The position numbers and the translations under genes are program-made. From Pyronema omphalodes (lineage: Eukaryota; Ascomycota; Pezizomycetes; Pezizales; Pyronemataceae), in assembly GCA_024516155.1 (NCBI GenBank), contig JAJJXM010000021.1:1-64000 (forward strand): 64,000 nucleotides of DNA, read 5' to 3'. This document shows, piece after piece, positions 53,911 through 64,000 of this stretch. Under the pieces are notes generated by a model that saw only the letters and a program-made list of their open reading frames with translations, did no database searches and was not told the DNA's origin. The stretch's first letter is position 1; each line of letters opens with the position of its first letter.

Positions 53911-56199
53911 TTTTGCATTCGGCCTTGCAGATTCTATGAAAACACTTCCTACACCACAACACTTACCAACCGCACCTGATTGCGTGACACTGAATTCCAA
54001 TATGAAAAACATGTTAACACTTTTCTGAAGGACCGTATATCCAGATCAGAGCCAGACATCATGGTCCTGGCACATCAACTGCGTATGGTCACTTCGAAGA
54101 GATCATATGGCATTGAGGTGCTTCCTAATGGAAGCATATGGGAATGAGACATATTTTCGATTGGTGAATCAATTTTGCGCCAGGTGAAGCTGGTAAACAT
54201 GAAAGAGTCAGGTAGAGCGGGTGAATATGGGGGCACATATAAATTTAAGAATTATCCCCATCCGGTGTTATAAAGTTCTCAACCGCGATTACCGAAGCCA
54301 ACCCCAATACGCAATCTGACAGTGCTTTCACTGCTGCAGGAAGTAGCAAGCTGAATATGAGGGGCATTATGGCTTCAACTGATACAGAAGTCTGTTTAAA
54401 GTCAAACTTTACCTCTGCTCTAGTGGGAGGAACACTACCGAAGACGCCTGTCAAAGCACACGTCTAATTGGCTAGTCCTTCGACTGCTAAAAGCGGACCA
54501 GGCAGAACACCGACGATGGCCAAGAAAATGCGGTCCGGCTGAGCTGTGTCCTGTGTTCACAGCCCTACGTTGGCGATGTTGCCGGTACCATCTCAAATCC
54601 CTGCTCGTGCCCAAAGCCACCATCCGTGGGCACGAGTGCCTCCTAAACGGAATGGAAGCGATGGTAGGTATCGCTGTCTGGGGCTGAGGTGGAGAAATGG
54701 GAACGCATGAGAATCCATGAGGACGAGAGAAATAGACCTGTATGAAAAAAATGTAAAAATCTCTATTCAACCAAATGAATATTCGCTATTCCAACGGTTC
54801 AACAAATCATCTCCATCGGTTCAGTGGTTGTTGAGATTTCGCATGGGCGTGAGAAAATGTCAACACAAATTTACAACACCAATTATATCACTGCGGCGCA
54901 TCACAACATGATGCGAACTTGGGAACACTTGGAATATTGAATGTACATATAGAGTATCCATGTATACAATTATTGAGTAAACCGCAGGTGATGGCGTGGG
55001 TAAACAGTAGTGCAATATCGTCAACATTGTCAATTGGGCACGGCGCAACCGGTGCGGTTGGACTATTCAAATAATGTTTTGGTATGGGTTGCGCGGATGA
55101 GTATGGTTTGGTAATACATTCTACATATACTGCAGCAAACCAAGGCGGCCAATTTCCTGGCACAGGCACCTGCAAGCGAGGACAAGGGTCAGAAATCATC
55201 CCATGCTCCTACTGTATGCAGACACCCGTCTCACGTGGCGATGCCGGACATGCACAAGGGTAATTCCCAAGCACCGGGTTAGCTGCCTACGTTTCAGCCC
55301 TACAGAACTGCGGCAGCCTTTACCATTTGTCAAGATGCGCCTAATGCACGATCATACTAATGCAGCATCAGCTTCTAGAAGCACAGCTGCAGGACAGCTG
55401 CAAATGTAAGACTGCTCCATGGAAATTTATCCATCGCCTCATAATCCTGATAGGCAGCACTAATTACACCTGCAACATCATCGTCTCAGCCCGCGGATTC
55501 CTCATCCGCTGCTGCTCTTTCCTCCACCCCATTTTGATCGTCAACAAATCCAGTTTCTGACACATCAATAACGGTACTGAACCTCGCCTCATCCTATTCC
55601 CCACCGCGCCTCACCGTTACAACCCGCAGAAAATCAATACAATATCTCTCCGTAAGTCTATCAGTCGGTGCCACAGCAGGCCATGATAAAAGAATACAAA
55701 AATCAGCGAAGAATACAGGAAATGTATTAGGAGAGGAATTTTCTGTGATGCTGGGATGAGAAATAGAAAAGATCGAGGCGTGAGGATAAAGCTACTGAGG
55801 TGTGCTGCTGAACGGGGCTCGAGAGGAAATTGAGAATGGTGTTAACAGAGGTCGAGGGAAGACGAGGAAGGGTAGGGGATGAGGCGGCAGCAGAGGCATA
55901 GCGAGAGCAGGAGACGAAGATGCAAGTGGAAGCGGAGGTGCAGGCGGGCGTGGGCACGGGCGCGGAGGTGGAGGGGCATGAAAAAAGGTGATGCTGGGAA
56001 ACAGGGGGGGGCTTCGAATGCATCCCCTGGTGCCGGAGAAGATAGCACAGGTGGCAATGCAAGACGTGGTAAGGCTGCAAGGAAACAGGGTGGACGGAGA
56101 GCCGACTGCAAGTTGGGGCAGAGACGTGCCTGTTCCCGTAGCGGAGACTGCTTAGGGGCGGAAGATGAATTGGGTAACAGCACAGAGAATCTTTTTGCA
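53911..56199. other. Gene-free unit 3 sequence
   Basis: Collinear with 2490-4565 of unit 1. The short frame seen in units 1 and 2 is interrupted here (cacgtctaattgg near 54459-54471). GA-rich tract at 55730-56200. Confidence 0.45.
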
Positions 56200-56204
56200 A
56201 GGTG

Positions 56205-56420
56205 TGTGAATCGTGGGAGGGAAAGATCAGGTGGAGGTGGAGGTTATGGTTTATTGATTGCGGTGAAGATCTAAGGCTACGCATTCTACGGAGGGGAATA
56301 TGACCATGTACAACCTCCACCTCCACGATACAGTCACATCAACCCTAACTGTGGCAACGGGTCAGTGACCTGAGCCCTGATCGTGGCTGAGACACCACAG
56401 CCCTAGGCGGCTTTTCAACA
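56205..56420 (-). mobile_element. Solo LTR of the short LTR element
   Basis: 216 bp, reverse orientation, from tgtgaatcgtgggaggg to cggcttttcaaca, flanked by aggtg (56200-56204, 56421-56425). The empty site gcaaggtgaatgg is in unit 1 near 4563. It reads nearly identical to the LTRs in gene B. It most likely formed by LTR-LTR recombination after insertion. Confidence 0.93.
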
Positions 56421-56425
56421 AGGTG

Positions 56426-57779
56426 AATGGTTTCGGCCCTTGAAATATACGGTTATGTCTGGTTGTTTGCAATGAGTATATGATAGCCCTGTGTTGCATA
56501 AAAAATAAACGCGGGGGAAACTGTCCATGGATTACATAATCATTTTCCTGTTGCGTAACGAATGGTTTACAGTGGGCTAGCCGTGTAATGTGGCGCGACG
56601 ATGCGTAACGAAAGGATAAGGGGCCGATGATTTTTACTAGAGGACCCACTGTTTTGGTTTTTTTACAGCAATAATACAAAGATGAGACAGTAATCCACTA
56701 TAGCGGAAAATCCGTTCTTCTTGGATAGTCTATAGCAATAATAGTAAGATGAGACGGTAATCCGCTTTGCAGCAATCAGATCGTACTGCTTGGATAGCCT
56801 ATCCATTTCATAGCTGTTACGACTGTGTTACTTCGCAGATTTTAGCCATGATTTCGATGCTTGCCGAAACCGCAGGACCGATTTGATGGTGGCACGGTGT
56901 GCCACATATATGCGCGAGAACGCTGAAATCTATTCGCTTGACTTGGTTCACGAGATATGGACAAGAACGTTTCCGTTGAGTTCTCACGTAATGCGGCTAT
57001 GCTGCACAACATCAAATCTGGACCACGATTGCAGTTTGAATGTGGCTTCAGCTGACGTTCCAGCTAACTGAAACAGTGATAAATGTTTCTTAAGTCCATT
57101 GCAAATGACATATCATTTTAAAATTACGTTAGCATGGAAAACAGCCTGAAAATCGTGATATTGCCTTGCAATCGTTGACTCCTTCAAATCGTACACTGCC
57201 TTGAGTTTTAGGAATGGCTTTTCATAAACTTCACGATGTTATGATACATATGCAGACTGAAGATGCTGAGTACTATTCTCTCTGCAACCCATTTTGAAGC
57301 AGGACCTCGGCGTTCAATCACATGTACAAAACTGCGTGAGAAAAACTAATAGCTACGGAATGGAAATAGCAATGACACAGGAGGGCCGCGTTTCAACCGA
57401 ACACTAGCGACGGGAGATTCTGATGTGAAGCGTGGGGCGGAATCGCGACAGAAAACATCGCATTTCAAATCATTCGACTCCTACAGTGCCATGAATGCTT
57501 TCGAATTCGACTTCCGCAGAATGTGCTGACGTTTCTTGGAGTATATATTCCGTCGCACACAATTCTTGGACTAGTGTTATAATGATGTTCCACGGATGGT
57601 GAGTCGCGCGGGCTGCAATAAAAGTAAATAGAAAAGCCAATCAGTTGGAGTGTTTTTCGTGATAAAATCATGCATCACAGGCACCAAAAGTTAGTTTTCT
57701 GAGCAATTATGAATTTTTCACGATGGGTAGAGGCTAATCAGTATCGCCAGCGCGACCATGTCTGGTGCCCGTGGCACCG
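56426..57779. other. Gene-free unit 3 sequence with empty copia and LINE sites
   Basis: Contains the 68 bp tandem pair (56665-56807), the intact copia target (gacaagaacgtttccg near 56960) and the LINE target (gcgaccatgtctggtgcccg near 57752). No gene. Confidence 0.45.
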
Positions 57780-58140
57780 TCGCCGTTAGCGAACATACGT
57801 GATTGAAACCATATACACTCCTGCTATCAGGACATAGAACAGACACCTGTGGTGGATATTGGTCCACGAGTTGATTACCACCTTTATCATATGTGTCAAA
57901 GTTGAGTGGTTGGCAGTTGTATGTACAGTTCGACTGTATTTTGATGCGGTTACAAAATTGCGCTTGCGAGGTACATTTCTCACGTTGTCTTGTTCAGCGC
58001 GACGCGTTGCGACGCAACGCGTATCCCTGCCGGCGTGTTTTTCACCAGAGCCGGCCAGCTCGCTACCTCACCTGTGCATTAGCTTCATCTCATAAGTGAC
58101 CAGGCGGTAAAGTGTGTCAATCAAAAAAGCAACCGCAGGT
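57780..58140. repeat. Block R5' upstream of gene D
   Basis: Copy of 5935-6280 with the palindrome at 58002-58022. Confidence 0.65.
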
Positions 58141-59053
58141 TGGGCCAACGGTTTCTGTGGCTGGTGGGTGGTGTATGCCTCCTCTATTATTAACATGAAT
58201 ATCATAAAGGGTACACCCATTCGGTACCGGCGCAACCTTAAAACCCGAGTTGACTGTACCGGAAGGGTTTTTTGAAGGCCACAACAACCGAGAAGGTTGC
58301 GCAGGAGATACTTGGTGCCAAGAGCGGGGTAACGCGTTTATCATTTTATCGGATCATCTCGATCTCACTCGATCCGTTGCATAGCGGAGCAGAAAAAGAA
58401 TAATAATAATGTTTTCATTTAGATTCCAAACTGATAGGTCATGACAATCATAACATTATTGTTACATTTCTATTTCTCCCAAATATTCCCCTGCTTCTTG
58501 TCTGAACCTCAGAAGGCATGGATCAGTATGAGCGAGGCTACTGTTGACCCCTGTCAAGAGCCATTTCACTACACAGAATGACTACTCAACCCGAGCCACC
58601 GGGAAAACCTCCCCTGAGGGCAAACCCCGGTTATCAAGATATGCCAGTGGGAGCGTCATGGTATTCGAACTTGTTGGCTTTTGCGAAGATGCAGGGAGTC
58701 ATACCAGTACACTTCTTGGACCGCCCCCGCATAGCCGAGCAGCTCGGTGACTGACTGAGCCCTGACGTCTTCACTCCTAGTGAATGTATGGCCTCCACGG
58801 ATGAATGAACAGCTCACATCAACAGTGATCGTGGGGTATGTTCCAGTCTTCGCAATGCATGTATTACCGTACGCCAACCACGAGGACATTCAGATCAAGT
58901 GATATCCTGTGATCCGCGGAGGTCACCGTGATAGAGTCATTCCTGATGACCTGCATATAGGCGCCAACGCATGCTGTATATGCCCCCGCTTTCAGCATTC
59001 ACATCCCAAACCCCGCACTTTCCCCACAACCACTCATTGTCATCACCATCATC
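58141..59053. other. Upstream region of gene D with tRNA-like sequence
   Basis: Collinear with 6283-7181. The tRNA-like copy (58655-58730) keeps ttcgaa but not the full B box. No other gene. Confidence 0.4.
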
Positions 59054-61358
59054 ATGGCCACCAAGACCGAAGACAAACAAATATCCGCCTTGTATTGGGA
59101 GTGCATCGAGGCGTTCAAACGTCTCTTCAAGCATATCCAAGAACACGGCGTAAACGGCAAAAAGGTCGACATTCCGGAAAAGCTCACCGGAGCACCGGGA
59201 CAGCTACAGGTGTGGGCGGAGAATGTTGGAGCCCATCGCCGCAACAGCAAACTGTCGCTGGACTACAAGCTACGGGAGGCTTCACGATACAGGGCGCATG
59301 TGAAGGTTTTATTGGTGGATCTGAAGGTTGTGCTTGAAGAGGGTGAGTCTCAACTGTGGTAATCCGTTATCATGATGTCTTCGGTTTCATATGTAAACTA
59401 ACCAAACTAACAATGTCCAGCGCTGGGGCTATTGACTGGCGAGTTGAAGCCGCCACAAAAGAACGACAGTGCCGAATCGAGCGAACCCGGTGCAACTGAC
59501 GATGATCCGGATTCCTCGGATGACGAACCGGAGGAAGATGTGATTACGGCAACGGCAGACGAAGTCGGACATTCTATTTCCTCTCTCTTTCGACTCACAG
59601 CCAATATCCAGAATCTCGCGTCCAGAGACCGCATGGAGAGGATTGAGAGAATCGATGTGTCTGCATTTGGGCCTTACGACATCAACCATGTCAGAGACAA
59701 ATACGGACTCGCAGATGACGCACAGTATCTGATCGAGAGACTCGGAAAGGCAAATACGAAAAGGCGTCAGCTTCTGAAATACAATGAACAGCATCACGAC
59801 AAAATTGCTGGTCGACGCAGGGATGTTGCCGGAATTCCGGGGGACACAGACTCAACTCCCGGAGACAAAGCTGATCACCAGGATGTGAAGGGCAAAGGTG
59901 TGGACCTGCAGGATGTGGTTGGGTTTGCCGAGGAAGACTACTCTTTCGGAGAAGGCTCGACGACAATGCAAACGACAGTATCCACAGTTTATGAGGGCAA
60001 TGTACCCAGCAGCTTCGAGTACCATGAGCGCGACGACGATGCTCGATCAGAAACCGGATTTACTGAGACATCATACGCAACGTCAGCCGGCCCCACCTCC
60101 AGTTCCGATAAGCTGCGTGTTCCAGCTCCACCGAATGGGTATTCGGATGAGCCATTTCAATGTCCGTATTGCTTCAAGATTTTAACCAACCAAGGCAGCA
60201 ACTACATGTCCTGGCAGTGAGTATTTCGTCCGTTCCTTCCCGCGACACTGGAGTTGGTGCTGATGAACGAACATCAGGAAACATGTCTTTCGCGATATTC
60301 GTCCATATGTATGCACGTTCCGAAACTGTTCCCAGGCATCGCGTCTTTATTCCAGTCGCCACGAATGGTTCCATCACGAGTGCGAGTTCCATCGCCGCGA
60401 ATGGCCTTGCGAACATTGTGATGAGGTGTTGTCATCCAGTCAAGCCTTCAAGAACCACATTACGAAAAGTCATCGGCATCTTCTCGGCATAGAGTCAATG
60501 GCTGTGCTGGTAGACGGCAGCGAACGAGTGGTGGAATCGAGTCAACCGTGCCCACTTTGTTCAGAAATCCTGACGCCGAAACGCTTGCAACGTCATTTGG
60601 GAAAACATATGCAGCAGATCGCATTGTTTGTCCTACCCGGGTCGTTACAGGAGGACGAAGAGGACGATGATGATAACGTAGAGGAAACGAAGGACGAGGA
60701 TATCGATGACGAAGAGGACAATGGATCTGCAGAGTCCGATAATGGTAGCGTCGAGCGTGGGTCAAAAGTGGAAAATGATGGTGGAGAATCAGCCGAACTT
60801 CTTAGCGACAGTAAAAAAGATTCAATCGAGTCTGAAATAGTGGTGGGCAAAGAAGAATTTTTCGCAGCTGCAGAAAGTGGGGACACCGAGAAAGTAAAAG
60901 CGGCACTGAAGCAAAGACATTTCGACGTCAACGCTATCAACCATGGCTCACTGTTTAAGCAAACTGCGCTTATGCATGCATGTTATTATCAGTATGAAGA
61001 GATTGCGCATTTGTTACTGGACCACAACGATATCCTTGTCAACTTGCAGGATGAATTAGGGTTGACGGCACTGATGTATGCATGCATGGGTGGACTGGAT
61101 TCAGTTGCAGCGAAGCTGTTAGCGCGGGATGATATTCTTGTCAACCTGCAGAAAAAGGACGGAACGACGGCGCTGATGTTGGCATGCTACAATGCACAGG
61201 AATCAATCGTTGCCAATCTATTAGCGCGGGATGACATTGATACTCGGTTGAAAGATAAGGACGGGAAGACTGCATACGATCTTTGCGGTGGTAAGATATC
61301 TGCTGAACTGAAAGAGCAGCTGAGGTCGCGTCGAAGAAGAGGCGGCTTGTTCCGTTAG
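59054..61358 (+). CDS. Gene D: AcuF-type zinc-finger / ankyrin protein, 721 aa
   Basis: Exons 59054-59342, 59421-60216 and 60278-61358; introns of 78 and 61 nt; same phases and length as genes A to C. The N-terminal helical region (KLTGAPGQLQVWAENVGAHR), all zinc ligands and the acidic stretch are conserved. One change, CPLCSEILTP instead of CPLCPEILTP, lies inside a finger loop. Ankyrin surface residues are distinct: ACYYQYEE, DELGLTALM, CMGGLD, KKDGTTALM and CYNAQE. The third ankyrin helix reads SVAAKLLARDD where A and C read SVVAKLLARDD. AAATAAAC follows the stop near 61457. Flanked by R5' (57780) and R3' (62025). Confidence 0.88.
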
Positions 61359-62024
61359 CAGGCGTCGTTGTGTTTTGCCCGACTTTGGGTGTTTTGGGTG
61401 TTTTGAGTGGACAACAAGCTCCCTTTTCTTGAAGCAGTCGTTTTGGTAGTTGTAAAATAAACGGTGTTTCAAAGCAAAATTGTCCCCTGGCTTCTTTGTC
61501 ACGCGATGACACCAATCAATATCTTTGGGAACTACCGCGATCCTCGTTTCTAACCACCACCGCCTGAACTGCCATGCCCAACGTAACGCTGACGTCGTTT
61601 GATTTCTTCTGCGATTGTACGCTGCAGTAATACAGCACTTTGTTGACACCTTCATGAAGTCTCGTGGTGTGCTCGCAGGCGCCATGGAACTGAAGGCGAG
61701 AATAGGCGGCCGAGAGCGCTAATGTCGCAATCCTTTATCTGTGCTCACCCGCTGATGAAGTGCGGCGATACAAACATTTTGTTATCCAAAGGAACGATTT
61801 TTGTATTGAGCAAAAGCGTCCGTTACGTCGCAGTATCTGTGTAGGACTAAAGAGCTGGCGCTTCCTTCCGTTTTTATGAATTTAAGACCATGGAATATTT
61901 ATCGTGATTGATCCCGCGGAATGAATGCGATTCATTATTTTGTAACCGTCTGAATCATGTAAAATTGTGGCTCCGGTGGTCTCGTCAGGTGTGCGTTCAA
62001 ATAGTATGCCGGTCACTAGTTCTC
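61359..62024. other. 3' flank of gene D
   Basis: Collinear with 9487-10139. The frame open in unit 1 is closed here by a stop near 61848. No gene. Confidence 0.45.
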
Positions 62025-62375
62025 ATGTCTCTTGTACCGTTGTCGAACATGCGTGATTGAAGCAATTTACAAAGCTCTCACGACACACAACAACAACCGG
62101 CGGTTGATATCCGTCCATGCGTTCATTACCACCTTCGTCATTTGTGTCAACATCGTGTGCTTGGCGGTTGTATCTTGGTGCGATCACAAAATTCCGTTCG
62201 TGTGGTCTGCTGTGACATCATACACGTCTCACGTTGTCGCGACGCGATGCTGCGGGACGCGTATCCCTGCAGGCGTGTTACGATACCACAGCGGGTCAGC
62301 TCGCTTAGCTTGCCTGTGCATTAGCTTCATCTGATAAGGGTCCAAGAAATTTTGGGTGTGAATCAGACTAGTAAC
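62025..62375. repeat. Block R3' downstream of gene D
   Basis: Direct-repeat partner of 57780-58140. Contains ttaccaccttcgtcatttgtgt, ggcggttgtat and gggacgcgtatccctgcagg. Confidence 0.6.
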
Positions 62376-62576
62376 CGCCATCGTGAACGTGAACTCCACT
62401 GCTGGAGCGATTGTCCTTGTACAAGAAGATCTCTTGCGGTCACGTACCCTCACGCGTGTAAGACCCCGGCTGGGTTCTGTCAGACTGACACCATGAGTGC
62501 GCAGACAACACTTACCCTGCCTGCATCAATATGCGAGGCCATTCCTGTATCATAGCGTCTGCTATTTCTCTTGCCC

Positions 62577-62924
62577 ATGATATACCTTGCGGAATGGATA
62601 TGCATTCCTACAATACATCCTGGCAAAAGGAGGCTTAGCCTGCATCTAGCAAATGCGCTATCCTTGATCTGTAAGTACACATTGGGGCCTGGCGAGATGC
62701 ATCACGGTCATGTTACTTTACAATATCCCAGGCGCCAAGCCATCATGGGACAGATATCAGGTGGCAGACAGAGGATGAAGCTCATGCCCACAACTCGCGA
62801 GATCTTCAGGAAGCATCTGGGCTATAATGATGTCGTGGCGCTGATAGAGATTACAGGCTTTCACATTCCGTTCGATATTCCGTGTATGATTTTGAACATT
62901 ACTGACCAGTGCCATACGACTTGA
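62577..62924 (+). CDS. Candidate array ORF, 115 aa, second copy
   Basis: ATG 62577, stop TGA 62922-62924. Same length as 51001-51348, with differences such as LICKYTLGPGEMHHG against LICEYRGVPGEMHYG and VALIEITGF against VVLVEITGF. No domain recognised. Coding status rests only on the intact frame in two copies. Confidence 0.28.
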   Translation: MIYLAEWICIPTIHPGKRRLSLHLANALSLICKYTLGPGEMHHGHVTLQYPRRQAIMGQISGGRQRMKLMPTTREIFRKHLGYNDVVALIEITGFHIPFDIPCMILNITDQCHTT

Positions 62925-63004
62925 GAGGACATACCGCATGTCACCGGGCTATGTCTTCACTCCCGTACTACACACGGACATTTCAGCTATGTAGACATAT
63001 CGGA

Positions 63005-64000
63005 ACGTTCTACCACATCACTTCTCATTGCCTCCGCTCTATCGGCATCTGGAACCCCGCTCTGCCACCCGATCTCAGGCCCTAAGGGCATCCAGGCCCA
63101 TCGCGGCCAGAATGCATGTCTTTGAACCCCTCTCTTGATCACCACTCTCTGCCTCCCTGTCCCCCGCAGCTAGCGCCCTATCTGTGTATGCGGTGCACAC
63201 CCGCATGTCATGCAGGGAAAACGCGCCACTGTCGACACGCTGCACAAGCGAACCCGAGCCCTTGACAACCACCCCTGCGCAACCCACTTCTCCGCCCTTC
63301 CATCACCACCGGTCCACCCACTCACTTTCCAAAAGACATGAAAACCAAACCACAACGCTGTGTCTCACAGGCTGTGCGGGGGCTTTGGCAACGCCGTCGT
63401 GTTTGGAATCCGATAAGATTGACGCCAGATTCTTCTACCGTTGATGGACCATCCAACCATGACTCTCAGTCCATTAAAATTATTCATGGATTGATTGAGC
63501 TGCCGTCCAACACTATGTATTTGGCATGGATATTTATTTCTTACCAGAAACTCGTCATAAACAGGCTTAGCTACGGCAATGCATCTATCTGTATATACGA
63601 GGAACGAAATTTTCCTTTGATCTGTTGCAATGCAACACCCGACCGACAAGCCACTCACCCACGCAAATGAACTGTTGCCACAACGATGTAGCCACACCCC
63701 TGACTAACATAAGGGCGCAGGCGCTCCGCAAAATCGTAAGCGCGTATGGAACAAAATATTTATGTAGACCGTACAGAATGTATTATGAGTGCAAATGAAA
63801 CAGTGGTTATAAAAAATGAACACACTATCAGGTCTGGTGAAGTAAATGTAGTTGATGTATCAGGCGAGTCTAGTGGAGAGGGCGCGGGAGGGGAGGGGGT
63901 GGAATTTGGGGAAAAGCTAGGTAGTGTTTTGAAACTAATGGAGAATCTCTCGAGTTTGGGGCTGATATTGAGAATGTTGGATGAGTACTGTCTTTGCTGC
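63005..64000. repeat. Start of tandem array unit 4 (cut by window end)
   Basis: Repeats 1-900 of unit 1, including a complete minus-strand repeat X (63570-63728). The final ~100 bp are almost identical to 810-910. No gene. The array continues beyond the window. Confidence 0.75.

Larger units (their letters stand above)
51425..63004. repeat. Tandem array unit 3
   Basis: About 11.6 kb with the standard order. It differs from unit 1 by a hAT-type insertion (52764-53508), a solo LTR (56205-56420), loss of the HeLo-like segment, and absence of the unit 1-specific segment. Confidence 0.85.

Overview
The window looks like a repeat-rich, probably accessory region of a filamentous ascomycete (Pezizomycotina). 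The evidence is short GT..AG introns with CTAAC/CTAAT branch sites, a gene family combining an AcuF-type C2H2 zinc-finger region with ankyrin repeats, a Ty1/copia element, a Tad1-like LINE, hAT-type MITEs and relics of a HeLo-like/PigL-N domain. No bacterial or viral gene organisation is seen.

Most of the sequence is a degenerate direct tandem array with a basic unit of about 11 kb. Base 1 corresponds to about 12283, 51425 and 63005, so the window holds unit 1 (1-12282), unit 2 (12283-37061, swollen by insertions), a partial unit holding gene C and its 3' flank (47455-51424), unit 3 (51425-63004) and the start of unit 4. Each complete unit has, in order, a non-coding left part (dispersed repeats, a HeLo-like pseudogene, a GA-rich tract), a ~330 bp block, a tRNA-like sequence, one three-exon zinc-finger/ankyrin gene, and a diverged second copy of the ~330 bp block. 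The four genes (A 7182-9486, B 31997-35727, C 47471-49775, D 59054-61358) all appear intact and all encode 721 aa. Their differences cluster at the exposed positions of the ankyrin repeats.

Unit 2 was hit by three retroelements that can be delimited exactly, because units 1 and 3 supply empty sites for comparison. They are a copia element (18610-23874, identical 172 bp LTRs, TSD ggaac), a Tad1-like LINE on the minus strand (24676-30714, TSD aaacatatctgg) and a short non-autonomous LTR element in intron 2 of gene B (33221-34641, TSD ataag). Unit 3 carries a solo LTR of that short element (56205-56420) and a hAT-type MITE (52764-53508). Between units 2 and 3 lies about 10.4 kb of array-foreign sequence (37062-47454). 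It holds a pair of 67 bp inverted repeats, a second hAT-type MITE (40501-41393), decayed LINE and LTR pieces, and one possible 79-aa spliced gene.

Inference: the array evolves by duplication and sequence exchange, since identity between units is block-like. It preserves the zinc-finger frame while diversifying the ankyrin surface. This resembles fungal recognition-receptor repertoires, but no function can be proven from sequence alone. The most interesting observations are this localized hypervariability, the direct repeats bracketing each gene, the new upstream region of gene C, and the unusual expression layout of the recent retroelements (in-frame UGA codons, an intron-like segment in pol, an ATGA overlap in the LINE).
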